64,000 bases of DNA from Microbotryomycetes sp. JL201. Lineage: Eukaryota > Basidiomycota > Microbotryomycetes. The notes beneath the pieces are model-generated. The model saw only the letters and a list, made by a program, of their open reading frames with translations. It was not told the origin of the DNA and searched no databases. Positions 11,623-23,040 of the stretch are shown here, piece after piece (the first letter of the stretch is position 1; every line of letters starts with the position of its first letter). The stretch spans positions 186,001-250,000 of the forward strand of contig JAQYUZ010000014.1 of assembly GCA_033819885.1 (NCBI GenBank), given 5' to 3'. Made by a program: the position numbers and the translations under genes.

Positions 11623-14600
11623 TCAGTAAAGCATGCCTCTTGCGGCCCTCTCGCTCGCCAAAAGCTTTTCGATGGCAATGAGGTGTTTCGAATAGTTTGA
11701 AGAAAACTTGCGAATGTTTGTCAACTGGATATTGACTTCGTTGAACATTAATTCACGTTGAGCGCCGACGCTCATGTTGAGAATCTTTTGAACGACGTAA
11801 TTGGCGTAAGGGTGTACGAGCATGGCTCGGATGATTGACGATCCATCGGGCGCGGGTGTCAATACCTCGTCAATAATCAAAGACCGCTCTTGGTCCGTCG
11901 CGTGCGTGACACATTTTTCCACAACGTTTGAGGCAAACTTTTGCTGAGCCAGCGGCAAGACCTGGCCAAGGATGCGACTGATGACGAGCGAGCGGTCGGC
12001 CGGGTCGCCCTTTTCGATGACCCACTGAACAACGTACTAATGGGAGCGAGTTTTCATCAGCGCGAGCATACGCGGCAGGCGTCGAGTTGAGACTCACGTT
12101 GCCGTACTGGTCTTGTATCAGCGTTTGCATTGAGCGGTGCAGCTCCTCTAGCAGCGTCGCCGTCTGTGCCGGCGGGCAATTCTCAAAGATGCGTTGCAAG
12201 ACGCGACATCCATAGGGGTGTGTTGCGAGATTATGTACTTGGCCGACGCAAGCGTCCGTGATGAACAAGAGTCGGTTGCTTGGCACGCGTTCGAGAGCTC
12301 GTTGGATAACGTGGTTGCTTTGAGCATCGCGAGCGCATTTGAGGACGTGTCCGTCCAGTTCTTTGATCAGCTTGACTTGTTGCTCAACTAGAACATATTC
12401 GAGAGCCTATGTGCTAGCGACGTCAGCAACTCTGACAGTATAGGACCACAAGAACTGACCTTTTGCACGACTCGGCAGCCATACATCTGCAAAGACAGTT
12501 GCAATACGTGGCCCTCGAGCACATTGGCCATCGCCGTCTTCTGAAGCTGGTTGCCTTGTTCGAACAATTTTTGAATGACGTCTGTGGGCATACGTTATCA
12601 ACGAACCGTCTTACTCGAGCGCGAGCGAAAGGCACCATACAATTTGCAAACACATCCGTCGACAGCTGAAGCAAGTTAGGCAAGACTTCTTCAAAAACTT
12701 TCGCGCGCTCTTCCGCCATTGATCCTTCAAGTTTTTGCTGGATGAACCGAGATCCGAGTTGATCGCCCGAAAATTCGACGATGTGTCCGAGAATGTCCTG
12801 TCGTTGAGGCAACTGGTCAGCGATGTCGTTCCTGGAAGGGCGCCAGGGACCGAGCCGATTCGACTCACGCTCAATTCCCACACCCTGTGACGACTCGTTC
12901 GGAATTCCTCCAACATCGGACTTCTCAAGGCTCTGCCCATCGTCTCTGCAGCTCCGTATCCGTGACCATACCCTGCCGAATATCCGGAATAGTTGACAGG
13001 CGCACCAACGTTCGCTTGCGACATTGGACCAGGTGCAATGTAATCGACGCTCGATCTCAAGCCCCGACCGAGAATGATCTGGTGCTGTTGACCCATTTGA
13101 TTTTGCTGGAACGCCGAGACGCCACTTTCGAACGGCGAGCCGGATGATTGGTTCATGCCAAAGGAGGGACCGGTCATGCCAGATGGGTAGGAAAACGAGC
13201 CTTGACGACTGTTATGTACAGAATTTGCGCCATAATCGGCTCCAAAAGCGACTGGCCACATGGCGGAAGCAGGTTGCTGCTGGCCGTTCGTGCGCAGATG
13301 GTCAAAAGAATACGGTCCATGACCAGGGATGTTGTTCGAGTGCGAAGATGGAGTCGATTGGTAAGATGGAGCATAACCCGAGTCGCGTCTCAGACCGTGA
13401 TGATAGTCGCTGCCGGCCGCTTGAAAGTACGCAGCCGCGTCAAAAGCCGACTGCGAGTACGGGTCCGCCTGAGACATGTGTGGCGGCACAAAAAACGACG
13501 GAAATCCTCCAGAGTTCTGACGTGACGGCGGCTCGCGACCGTTGCTAGCAAAGCTGCCTGCTCTTGTTGTGGTCGCTGACGTCGAAGAGCTTGTGGATTG
13601 CTGCCGCAGGTCGTTGTCGCGCAAATAGCGGTTGCTGCCGTTCATGTCGAGTCCTTGCATTGACAGGCTGAGCTCGTCCGGCGACATCTGAGGCATCCCT
13701 GGCGCGATCGCAGTAAACCCGGATGCTTGCAAGGTGCGTGTGCTGGACGAAGCAGACGGACTTGCGAGCGATGTGGCACCAATGACGGTAGAGGAAAAAT
13801 ATTCCCCTGCTGCAGGAGACTCGTACATGCCGTAGGATGGAGTCGCAGGCTTTGACGTGCTGCTATTGCCGATCCTGTCTGCGGCGCGCAGTTCTGTCGC
13901 CGACAGTGGCGACGAAACCGGCGGAACTTTTGTGTTGAGCTTTGCTTCGAGCGGCAAACCTGTGGCCGCTCTTGACGCGTTTGGCCGTTGTGGAATACGT
14001 ACAAGTTCGTCTTCGGCGCTTGCAAAAAGAGTCGACGAACGCAGCTCCATGGATGAGCCAGATGACTTGAGGAGCGGCCGCGAAAGACCCGACATTGTCA
14101 AGTCCTGTGCCATGACGAGTGAGCAAAACAGCAGTGGGACAAACAGACACAAGAAAAGAAATAAATCAAGAGGAGGGAAAAGGAGAAAGCGGATGTCAGC
14201 TCGTTGGTGTGACCAAAGTCCGAGGTTTTTGCGCGAGGAGCTTTGGCCTTTGAGCGGCGAAGCGAGATGAAAGGCACTCACGGCACTTGCGGTGTCTCCA
14301 CTATGTCTTGACCTGTTGTGCAGCTTGCTCGTGCTGGTATCAAATTCGCTGGGCCATCCGCCAGTCGGGTCGTCTGCGAGGGCCAAGTTGGCCTTTGCCG
14401 ATGATCTCGGCGTGCCAACGAGCTTTGAAGTCGAAGCGGACGACGGGCTCGTGTGCGAGCCAAACCCAAAGATTTCTGCTCCAACGACTAGTGATCCTCC
14501 CGGAGTGCGCTGGCCATCGCCGAGGGGCCCAGAGATGCTCCGGAGTTGCGAATGGTGATGGCTGTGGCTGTGGTGAGCGCCGAGGATGCGGGCAGAGGAT

Positions 14601-14773
14601 GATGTTGCATCGAGTGCAGGCACCGAGCGTTGTCCATGAGGTAAGGATGCGAAAGAAGGCGGCGGCAGTTGTCCCAAACTGAGTGTCTGAGGTGGTTTCG
14701 TAGAGTCGTAGCTCTGACGGCGCGGCAGGCCGAACTGGCGCGGGTTGACCACCTCGTCGAGAGCGCTGCTCAT
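11623..14773 (-). CDS. Pumilio-family (PUF) RNA-binding protein
   Basis: PUF proteins bind 3' UTR motifs and repress or localise mRNAs in the cytoplasm. Six exons on the minus strand: 14773-14282, 14104-12869, 12797-12641, 12581-12460, 12406-12098 and 12036-11623; phases close to 909 residues. The N-terminal two thirds are low-complexity Ser/Gln/Gly/Pro. The PUF domain starts after [16 protein letters not shown] and contains canonical repeats: [122 protein letters not shown] and [12 protein letters not shown]. The start HIVEFSGDQ suggests the PUM/Puf3 type. The 177-base first intron stays open in one frame, so a naive ORF would retain it; the splice sites GTGAGT and CAC-AG argue that it is removed. 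Confidence 0.93.
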
Positions 14774-15061
14774 CTTTTTTGTCGGCCGAGGGGAAGGGAC
14801 GTGCCTAGAACTATTGTCATGAGCCCGAACAGTCAGTGTCGCGTTCGATAAGCCTGCGTGTCGTCGTTCTGACGCCGACGTCTAAAAAGCGAGGCCCGAA
14901 CGGCTCGAGCGCGCGCCGCTTGCATCGTGAATGCCCACCCTGGCACGTGACAGACAGCCACGCAAGCGCGCAAATGTGTGTCTCTGAATAGTAAGCTCAC
15001 TCTGATAGCAGTTAACGCCGGCTGCGAAGCCCTGTATCGCGCGCAATCTAGCGTTTTTCTG
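14774..15061. promoter_or_regulatory. upstream region of the Pumilio gene
   Basis: This stretch lies immediately 5' of the minus-strand Pumilio start and should contain its promoter and 5' UTR. No TATA-like element or other motif stands out. Open frames on both strands here look like shadows of GC-rich sequence. Confidence 0.4.
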
Positions 15062-15534
15062 ATGGCGTCCGTGCGCTTGACGCAGTCGCTACCGAGTCCA
15101 AGCCGAAACGAGCTCGTGCACGCGAGCACAGCGTCCTTCGAGGTCAGACACCCGGTGCAAGTCTCCTCAATTGGTCTCAGTACACGTCTATGTACTCGGT
15201 ACCGGTTGTCGGAACGTGTGTCGTGTGCGGTTGCCCGTTGTCGCCGAGCGAACAAAGAACTCGCAGTCGATCCAAAGACGTGGACGCAAACAGATCCTTC
15301 ACAGGGCACGGCCTGCGTGCAGTCAGGTTCGAGTCGAGCAGTCCGGCTATGTACACTTGTCGTCGCACGCGGGAAAGAATCCGGCGCGGCACAGTTCGTC
15401 TGGGCGCGACGAACGAAGAACAAGTTGCGAGCTCTGAAATGGCCATTCTCTCGTCACGCGAAATTGATTCCGAGACATTCACGATAACATGCAAGACCAT
15501 TCTAGCAAACATCAACAAACATTCACTACAGTGA
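15062..15534 (+). CDS. possible small unknown protein
   Basis: I do not recognise this one. A two-exon reading (15062-15142 and 15181-15534, phase 0, a very short 38-base intron) gives about 144 residues, beginning MASVRLTQSLPSPSRNELV. The C-terminal part, with NEEQVASSEMAILSSREID and ETFTITCKTILANIN, has the composition of real protein, and a CVVCGCPL segment could be a small metal knuckle. Against it stand overlapping open frames on the other strand and the unusually short intron. It could be a chance ORF. Confidence 0.22.
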
Positions 15535-15714
15535 CCAACGCGGCCGCATCCCGGCCCGGGAAAATTTGCCGCAGCTCAGTGCCAGTTGCCCATCTGCCCA
15601 GTATCGGAAGACATGGCTGCGACTAGGGTGAAACGAGTAAAAAAATAATCCACTCAAAGCAAAACTTGCGCTCCTCCAGGGATCTAGCGAGCCACATGAC
15701 ACGTCATCCTGCCT

Positions 15715-16796
15715 TCACGCTCGGGCCCGCTCCCATCGTCCCTTGATGGGTGTCATGCCAAATGTCTGCCAAAACTCCCTCGAATCCATCGCACGACCAA
15801 TCTCCTGTGGCGTCCGCGGCAACGCCCGGATGTCGTGCTCGTCCATCAGCTCGACGACCCATTGCCCAGCGTCCTTGGCGGCCAAATCCGGGGCAGAAGA
15901 CGCAGCCCAGGCTGACGCAATGTCCCACCAGTCGTACACCCTCAAGTCCGTCACAATGTACCGTTGCCCTTTGAGCTTGCGTCTGCCGTCTTCCAAGCCG
16001 TCTTGCGCCTTTGGGTTCTTTGCTCGATGTACGGCGACAATGGCGCGCGCCACATCGAGGCCGTGCACGAAATGAACGCTTCCTTTGGCTGCGAGAGCTT
16101 CTTTCGAAGGGGCGATCCGTCCGAACCAGTTTGCAGGGTCTCGCATACCGCCCTGTCGCGAATCCGATCAGCGCACTATTCACGAGCAGTGAGAGCGGTA
16201 CAAAGTGACGGACCCACAAGCCACACAAATTCAAGACGAACGCGTTTTCTGTCAGACTGAGCAATTCGTCTTCCGCGATCGCCCTGTCGTTGTCCACGTT
16301 GTAGGGCGAATGCCGATCCGTCCATTTAAAGTTGGCCTTTGCAGTCTCTAGCTTTTCGGATAGATTTTGATCGCGTTTCAAGGTTGGACCTCCCTGTCCC
16401 ATGGTTCACCTCGTCAATATCGTGATGCGCGCGCGTGCATCCGCCACTCGAGCTCACGTCAAAGATGCCCGTCGAGCCCAATTGAATCCACCGAGTACCC
16501 TGCCCGTGCGCATGTTCGTACCCTTGGACCAACCTTGAACTCGTTCCCTTGCCCTTGAGCGGAAAGACGACGACGACAGTCTTGGCTGTCGGCAAGGCGT
16601 CATAGTCGTTGCTGCCGTCGTGCTCTGCATCCCATGACCACTTGAGGGTGCCATCCCTACCGTCTCGGGTAGTTGCTACATAAGAGATGTCTTTGTGGTG
16701 CTCGTCGAGCAATGGCTTTAAGAACGTGTAGGTCCATCCCCCGCCCAAGATGAGAAGATCGCAGGTTGAAGGGACTGCGTCCACAGATGAGAGCAT
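15715..16796 (-). CDS. NAD(P)-binding Rossmann-fold protein (YeeZ/atypical SDR-like)
   Basis: A 318-residue protein with the look of atypical short-chain dehydrogenase/epimerase proteins related to bacterial YeeZ. Three exons on the minus strand: 16796-16458, 16393-16214 and 16152-15715, both introns phase 0. The N-terminus has the nucleotide-binding turn LLILGGGWTYTFLKPLLDEH, then VVVVFPLKGKG, a strand WIQLGSTGIFD and the downstream WTDRHSPYNVDNDRAIAEDE typical of these proteins, LNLCGLWGGMRDPANWFGR, and VHFVHGLDVARAIVAVH. The glycine pattern differs slightly from classical GxxGxxG. The substrate is unknown. It is divergent from the Zn2Cys6 regulator at 17141 across about 340 bases, so the two might share control. 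Confidence 0.75.
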
Positions 16797-17140
16797 GATG
16801 CGAGGAGGCGCAAGCGAGGACAGCAGTGGGCCGATGGACTGCAGGCACCGCTGCATGGAAAGGTCGCGAGAGAATGCACGAGCGCTCTCGGTACGCGCCG
16901 ATCGAGACCTTTGTGCTTGACTACAAGAAGGAGCGTGGCGTGCATCCGGGAATTAATTTGGAGATCCCTTGTATGGCGCTTGCGCAATATCTGCTCACGA
17001 ATGAATATCCGTTTCGCATCACATGACTGCAGGCCGACTGGCCGTGGCTCGGCTTTCGGCGAGCTTGCTGTGCCCTTGATCGCCAACGCTGAGCACAGCA
17101 ACAGCATATACGCGAACGCCTTGTTAACTGTCTTGAACGT
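16797..17140. promoter_or_regulatory. divergent promoter region
   Basis: The gap between the Rossmann-fold gene (minus) and the Zn2Cys6 regulator (plus) must hold both promoters. I see no TATA-like box or repeat that I would name. Confidence 0.4.
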
Positions 17141-20100
17141 GTGTCGACAATGCCGCCTGATCGCAACAGTCTGGCCCAGAGTCGCGACTTGAGCGTCGAC
17201 AGCGACGCAACGACTGCCGACGCGAAGCACGACGGCCCCCGCAAACTCTCGCACGCAGCCAAGCACACGCCATCTCTCGAGAGAGGCAAGGTGAGCTGTT
17301 GTCGTGACTCGGCCCAAGATCCGCACCGAGTATCCGCTGAATCCTGGCACACACGCATCTTCAGGCGTGTTTGACGTGCAGATCTCGTAAAGTCAAGTGC
17401 GACGGCGCCGTGCCCGCATGCAACTCGTGTCGGAAGAGCGCAGTGGCCAAGGGCGAAGACCCTGCGACCATCGTGTGCGACTATGACACGCCCGAACAGC
17501 GCAAGCGACCCGTTGGCGGAGGCAAAGTATGGGGCCTCGAAGCAAAGATTGCACAACTCGAGCAACGCATCAGTGAATTGCAGCAAGAGAACGAGCAACA
17601 AAAGACCGTCATTGCCGCCGCAGGTCTCGCAGAGCAGGCGCAAATGCATTTCGGAGGCGCAGGTATGGCCACTCGACCGAGTGCCACTCACAGCGCCGAA
17701 GGTCAACGGAACAGCGGTGCAGCTGCTGTGGCTCCAGAGCTGCCGCCGCTCCCCCCTGTGCAGCCCGTCAGCACGACTGCCAACGACTTGGTTCAGGCCC
17801 CGTTCAACGCCGCCACCGTCGACCCACTCGGCCAACAGCTCGCCCCGCCGTCCATCGAGACGGTGCCCGACTTTGACACGTCAGGCGCTTCTCTCCAGCT
17901 GCCCGATGCCATGGGTCCGTTCGCAGGTCCCCGCTCGGACAAGCCGTACGGCGACATTAGCAATCACACCTACTTTGCGCAGTCGTTCGCCGTTCGCCGC
18001 GAGCACTTTCCGACGCCGACGCCACTCAACCTGCCCCAGCAGTCTCCGCTGCTCGAGCTGTTCTATCCGGGCTGGCCTCGGACGCTGCCATCGCCTCAGC
18101 TTGTGCATCGACTCGTAGAGGCATTCTTCACAAAATCCCATCTCGTGTCGGTCATGATTAACAAGCCTCGCCTGATGCGCAACTTGCAATTGCCGCCAAC
18201 TCACCCAGACTTTCCAACAACAGCATTGCTGCACGGTGTCATTGCCGTCGCATCAGATTGCGTGTCCGACGACGTGTGGCAAGGCGAAGAACGGTACTGG
18301 TCTGCCGAGGAAAGTCCGGCAGAGTGGCATGCACGTCAAGCTAAAATGGGCGTCGAGTCTGCATGGGTTAATGACGACCACTACCTCGAGGTGGCCCAAA
18401 CTGCCGTCTTGTGTTGTTTCCTCAGTTATCAAAATGCAAGGTTCGGTGAGGTTTGGTTGGAATGCGCTCAAGCGACGAGACTCGCTGTCCCCTTGGGTAT
18501 CAATCATTTGAGATCAAGCGGTGTGATCAAGAGGGCAAAATGGCAGAAGCACCTCAAGACGAGCATGCTCCAGCCGACAGAGGACGAGAGCGATTTGTTT
18601 GAGCGGTCGATCAGTGAGTCCCACATCTTGACTCTTTCGTGCCGAAAGCTCACGAACGTCTCTCCCTTCAGCTTTCTGGTTCGGTGAGGCCGTCAGAGCG
18701 AACCTTGCCTTTGGCCAAGCTGACATGAAACCGCAGCCTTTACGTGCGACCGCTTTGCGTCGGCAAGTACTGTGAGTAGCCATATTCCTCCTTTGATCGA
18801 GCTGTCTTCTGACAACGCTCGTGTAAGGGCTGGGCTACGAGCTTGGACGAGGAAGACGTGACGACGTTACTGCCTGCGCCGCCTGGCAACAAGTATCCGG
18901 TATGCCGGCGGAGTTTCGTCCGTGGGCTACACTGTTCTGATACTCTACTCAATCCAGACTGAGAACCTCAACGAGTCGCCATTATCCGTGCACAATCCCC
19001 ATTTTCTCACTTCACATCCTACACATCTGGTCCAAACTTTGCAGCTCTATCTCAAGTCTGTCGTGCTCATGGGCAGGGTCGTCACGTTTCTGCAGCGTGA
19101 GCCTCATTCAGGGACCTGTCGGCATTGTCATGATCGCTCAACCGCGTATGACAGGATCTGCTTCGGCAATCGGCGTCGGCCCGAACAACGGCAAACGCAA
19201 TCTCACCGAGTCGCCCTTTGCTAGTATCGATCCGCGCGAGTCGTAAGTCCACAATTTGGCAAATCTTCGCATCCGACTTAGACAACTTCGCGCAGTGTTT
19301 TGTTTAAGCAGCTAGACTCCGACTTGACCGCGTTCCGCAATTCCATTCCTCGACAATATCAACACGTGTCTCTTCAGGCTCATTCGGACGCTCTCATATC
19401 ACTCGTTCACGCCATTCCCCACGCTAGTACGATTCTGCTTCATGAGCCATTTGTGACGATGGCAGAGACCGATCCGTCCATGGTCAAGTGTGTCGCATCT
19501 GCGAGGGCCATATTGGAAACAATCTTCACGTTGTACAGTATGCTCGACAACGCGGCACGCTCCAAAATTCATTGCTGACGCCGACATGTTTCCAGGTTCC
19601 TCTTTTGAGCTCAGCCTGCTCGTGCCATTCATCAACTTTACCTGGGCCGTCGCGGGAAGTGAGTCAAAAGACAATACCGTCTTACAACGTACTTGGCTGA
19701 CGTGGTGTCAAGGGACCTTGGTGCGCGAGCTGGCGCTCAAACAAGTCCGAAAGCAAACAAAAGATTGTGACGAGCTAAGGTCAAGCGTCAACACGATCAT
19801 TGCTGCGATGAAATCTGGTCGAAGCAAGCTTGGGGGTGCGTGTTATTGGTTCTTGGATGTATAAGGAGCAGCGACTGATCCATTCCCCCGATCAGAGAGT
19901 ACGTCTCAAGCTCTCGAGGCCCTGCTGCAGTGCCCTTCGGCATGTTTGCCCGCCGTCGAAGTAAAGCATCACGGATTCGGATTTGCGCCCGTCATTGATG
20001 CTTCAGGCCAAACAATCTTTGTGCCGAGCAAGTCTGCCGACCCTAGAGTTCCATCCGAAGCTCTCAGATTCTTCATCGAACGACCAAAAACACCAGTTCA

Positions 20101-20590
20101 AAACATGGCAGACATGGATCCTTGGATGACCAACATCATGGCTTCAGCAGCAGCAGCTGGCAACGGTTCTTCCAATGGCCCCACATCAGATTACGACTCG
20201 ATCAGTCAGTTTTTGATGGACGCAGAGGCGACAGGCCAGATAGGTTCGCTCGACTCTTCGAATTTCGGTCCGTCTCCGTCTGCTGGAACGAGTTTAGGCC
20301 CTTCGCCTCTTGGATTGTCTTCCGTGAGCGGAGCGACGACGAACACGGATGCGACCAGTCCGGCAGACTCGTTTGGAGGTAGTGTCGGAGTAGGGGCGTC
20401 CGCAGGCGGCAACATTACTTTCCAGGAGCCTTCACCACCATTCTTGGGAGGTGCGAGAATCACAGAAATGGAAGACGTCGACATGGCTGGCTCGAGCGGC
20501 TCCGGAACGGCCCCTCAAGGACCGCGCAAGATTGTAAAACCTGCAAATTGGCCGGCTACCAGCAATTGGACGAGGTTCAAGCGCGTTTGA
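17141..20590 (+). CDS. Zn2Cys6 fungal transcription factor
   Basis: A 955-residue nuclear regulator. Eleven exons: 17141-17290, 17365-18613, 18672-18683, 18737-18771, 18828-18899, 18958-19096, 19155-19242, 19296-19537, 19596-19658, 19713-19835 and 19896-20590; all phases close. The DNA-binding cluster is split by the first intron and reads ACLTCRSRKVKCDGAVPACN, then SCRKS and a Cys in VCDYD. A linker and coiled coil follow (VWGLEAKIAQLEQRISELQQ). The middle homology region gives FTCDRFASAST-GWATSLDEEDV, the classic fungal_trans signature, and reaching it requires a 12-base exon encoding TFWF. The C-terminus is Ser/Gly/Asp-rich and acidic, a plausible activation domain. Target genes are unknown; the neighbouring divergent Rossmann gene and the SDR genes are candidates by position only. 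Confidence 0.87.
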
Positions 20591-20651
20591 GATTTGATCA
20601 ATACATCACTGCAAAGCATTTCTTTTTCCTGCTCCTCGCTCGCTGTGGGTT

Positions 20652-21776
20652 TCAAAAGTTTTCTCCGACAGCTTTGTTGCTCCAGTCCCATAATTTGATG
20701 GCATTGTCCTGAGCATGAATGGCATTTAGCAAGGGGATACGGTCCCGAACTCGAGCAGACTTGCGGTATCGAGGGCATAAGCCTTGTTTGCCTCGTCGGC
20801 AACCTGACAGTCGTCCAAGTAAGATCCGTTGTGGTTTTGCATGTCTGGATCAAATGCCGCGACAATGTGCCTGAATAAACACGAGCTGAGCAGAGCTCGG
20901 CTTTGTTCGATCTCGAAGGAGGCACTCACGTCGCTGTGCCTTGATCGAGGTTTTTCCAAGGAATGCTCTTCATTTTCTCGCTGTTGCGGTCTTTCCAGCC
21001 CATCGACTCTAACTGCTCGTCAGTCATGTTGTTGCTTACGAGGTTGGTCCAAATCGCGCCTGGATGAAGCGAGATGCTGGTGAATGGCCACTTGAGAGAA
21101 ATGCCCTTGGAGAATAGCATGTTTGCAGTTTTCGCTTGACCGTACGCTGTAAAAGGTACGTAGCTTCCTTCTTGCTCAAAATTCGGATCGTCAAACCTGA
21201 ATGGCGAGTTGCGATGACCTAGACTCGAGACGTTGACGATACGCGCTCCGGCTTTCAAACGATCCTTGACTAAACCGGTGAACAGAAAATGCCCGAGATG
21301 GTTTGTCGCGAGTTGAAGCTCGTAGCCATCGGCGCTGAGACGGCGTTCAGGAAGTGCCATGATGCCAGCATTGTTGACCAACACGTCCAAATTGACGTTC
21401 CAACTCTGGAATTCTCTCGCGCTCTCGCGCACAGTCTTGAAAGAAGACAAGTCGAGGATCAACGTCTTGACATTTGCTGCAGAATTGGCATGCTTGACAT
21501 CGGTGACGCAGTCGTCGAGTTTTTGCTGTGATCGACCGGCAAGAATTATCAATGCCGGATCGGCGGGTGCAATGTTCTTTGCCATTTCGGCTCCCAGTCC
21601 ACCTGGGCTGGCTGCGTATCCGACAAGACAGTAATGTGAGCGACTTGTCGCGGGCTCTCTAGCAGTCACAAGGGCTCACCGCCAGTGATCAAGACAGTCT
21701 TGCCCTTTATGTGCGCCGCAAGGTGCTTGACAACTTCGGAGCCATTCGTCTTTTGTCCCCAGGCAGCGAGTGGCAT
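20652..21776 (-). CDS. short-chain dehydrogenase/reductase (retinol-dehydrogenase/WWOX-like)
   Basis: A 321-residue NAD(P)-dependent SDR of the extended fungal retinol-dehydrogenase-like type. Four exons on the minus strand: 21776-21680, 21611-20930, 20870-20741 and 20708-20652. The cofactor motif is completed by splicing: VLITG-ASPGGLGAEMAKN. Then come LILDLSSFKTVRE, VNLDVLVNNAGIMALPERR, the catalytic Ser region RIVNVSSLGHR and YGQAKTANMLFS, giving the full Ser-Tyr-Lys set. SLHPGAIWTNL follows as expected. The last intron would be only 32 bases (20709-20740, with GTATCC, a GCTAAAT branch-like site and TCAG); without it the frame ends early, with it the protein ends in IKLWDWSNKAVGENF, normal for the family. 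The substrate is unknown. It is divergent from the SDR gene at 22029. Confidence 0.87.
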
Positions 21777-22028
21777 GAATGCAGACTGCTACGACGGGTG
21801 AGCAAGAGTACGGCACCCGGCACGCTTCCCCTCCTCGGTGCGATCACGTGTGGAGGCCCCGTGTTGATCGCCGTCAATTCTCTACCTGGCGCGACAGCGC
21901 CCCGGCAAGCTTGAAAGCAATGTGAGTGACATTCGACCATGCGCAACTTTCGAGCAGGTCTGCACTTTGAATTAGCTAAAACTTTTCGGGCACACGGCAA
22001 GTGGTGCCCCGCTGCGCTTTCTTCCACA
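21777..22028. promoter_or_regulatory. bidirectional promoter between two SDR genes
   Basis: About 250 bases separate the start codons of two divergently transcribed dehydrogenase genes. The sequence includes GTGATCGCACCGAGG-like GC-rich stretches but no motif I can assign. Confidence 0.45.
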
Positions 22029-22964
22029 ATGAGTGACGCCGCGCTCAAACGTGACAACGTCGCCGTCGTGACGGGTGCTGCCGTCGGTGGGATCGGGTAC
22101 AGTATCGCGCGCGTGCTGCTGGAGAGGTACGGCCTGCGCGTTGTCCTGTCGGACGTCAGCGTCGACTTGCTCGACCAGACCGCGCGCGAGCTCGTCAAGG
22201 CAGGCATCGCGGAAGAGCGCTTCATGACACACACCACAGACGTCACAAACTTCTCAGAGGTCCAGCAGCTGGCAGACGTCGCGTTCGAGACGTTTGGCAA
22301 GGTCGACGTGCTCGTCTTGAACGCTGGCGCCAGTCGTCCATCAAAGGACTTTGTCAGTCAGGACGAGGTCCAATCAAACCTCGAAGCTTGGCACTCGATC
22401 CTGAACGTCAACTTGTTCGGCGTCTTGCACGGCACCCAATCGTTTGTCGACCGCATGGTTCAGCAAGATTCGCCTGCAGCCATCGTCATTACCGGAAGCA
22501 AACAAGGAATCACTCAGCCGCCTGGCAACCCTGCTTGCAAGTGACCTCTGTTATCTCTGCACCAGCTCGCAAAAAGTGCTCACGCGTATAATGCAGACAA
22601 CGTCTCAAAGAGCGCCGTCAAATCACTTGCGGAATCTCTCTCACACAGTCTCCACTCAACCCGCGTCAGCGTCAGGCTCCTGGTACCAGGATACACCTAC
22701 ACGAAGCTCACTGGTAGCTCGCCTGCGAAAGACAAACCAGCCGCAGCGTGGTGGCCGGAACAAGTTGCCGAAGAACTCTTTGCAAGGTGGAATGAATTTT
22801 ACATTATCTGTCCCGATAATTCCGTGTCTTCCGAGTTGGATTCTGCTCGTATGCAGTGGAGTATGGGAGACATTATCGAAAAGAGGCCGGCATTGTCACG
22901 CTGGCACCCAGATTACAAGGAGGCGTTCAACCAGTTCATTGAAGAGAAGACGGGTCAGAAGTGA
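22029..22964 (+). CDS. short-chain dehydrogenase/reductase
   Basis: A 291-residue SDR. Two exons, 22029-22536 and 22597-22964. The cofactor motif is VVTGAAVGGIGYS, followed by DVDVLVLNAGAS-type sequence (VDVLVLNAGAS), the catalytic Ser in AAIVITGSKQG, and YNVSK. The intron is notable: it begins GCAAGT instead of GT and ends GCAG. Reading it as GC-AG gives GNPAYNVSKSAVKSLAESL, restoring the Tyr-x3-Lys catalytic pair; using the nearby GT instead inserts nine residues and breaks the motif. The C-terminus contains VRLLVPGYTYTKLTG and a WWPEQVAEELFARW segment seen in fungal SDRs. The start MSDAALKRDN at 22029 is preferred over the upstream ATG at 21939 because it leaves a normal SDR N-terminus. 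Confidence 0.87.
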
Positions 22965-23040
22965 ACATTGCCTGGAAAGATAGCTTGTGCAATGCAGCAG
23001 CCCTGAGCTAGAGCCGTGTGTAACAAATGGATCTCAAATC

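Noticed and set aside
14105-14281. Continuous open frame through the Pumilio first intron
   Set aside because: The retained stretch encodes an out-of-place hydrophobic run ([16 protein letters not shown]) between low-complexity parts, and has a perfect GTGAGT donor and CACAG acceptor in phase 0. I treat it as an intron rather than a membrane segment.
15320-15340. GGTTCGAGTC, resembling a tRNA B box
   Set aside because: No A box at the proper distance and no cloverleaf could be folded by eye. No tRNA gene was found anywhere in the window.
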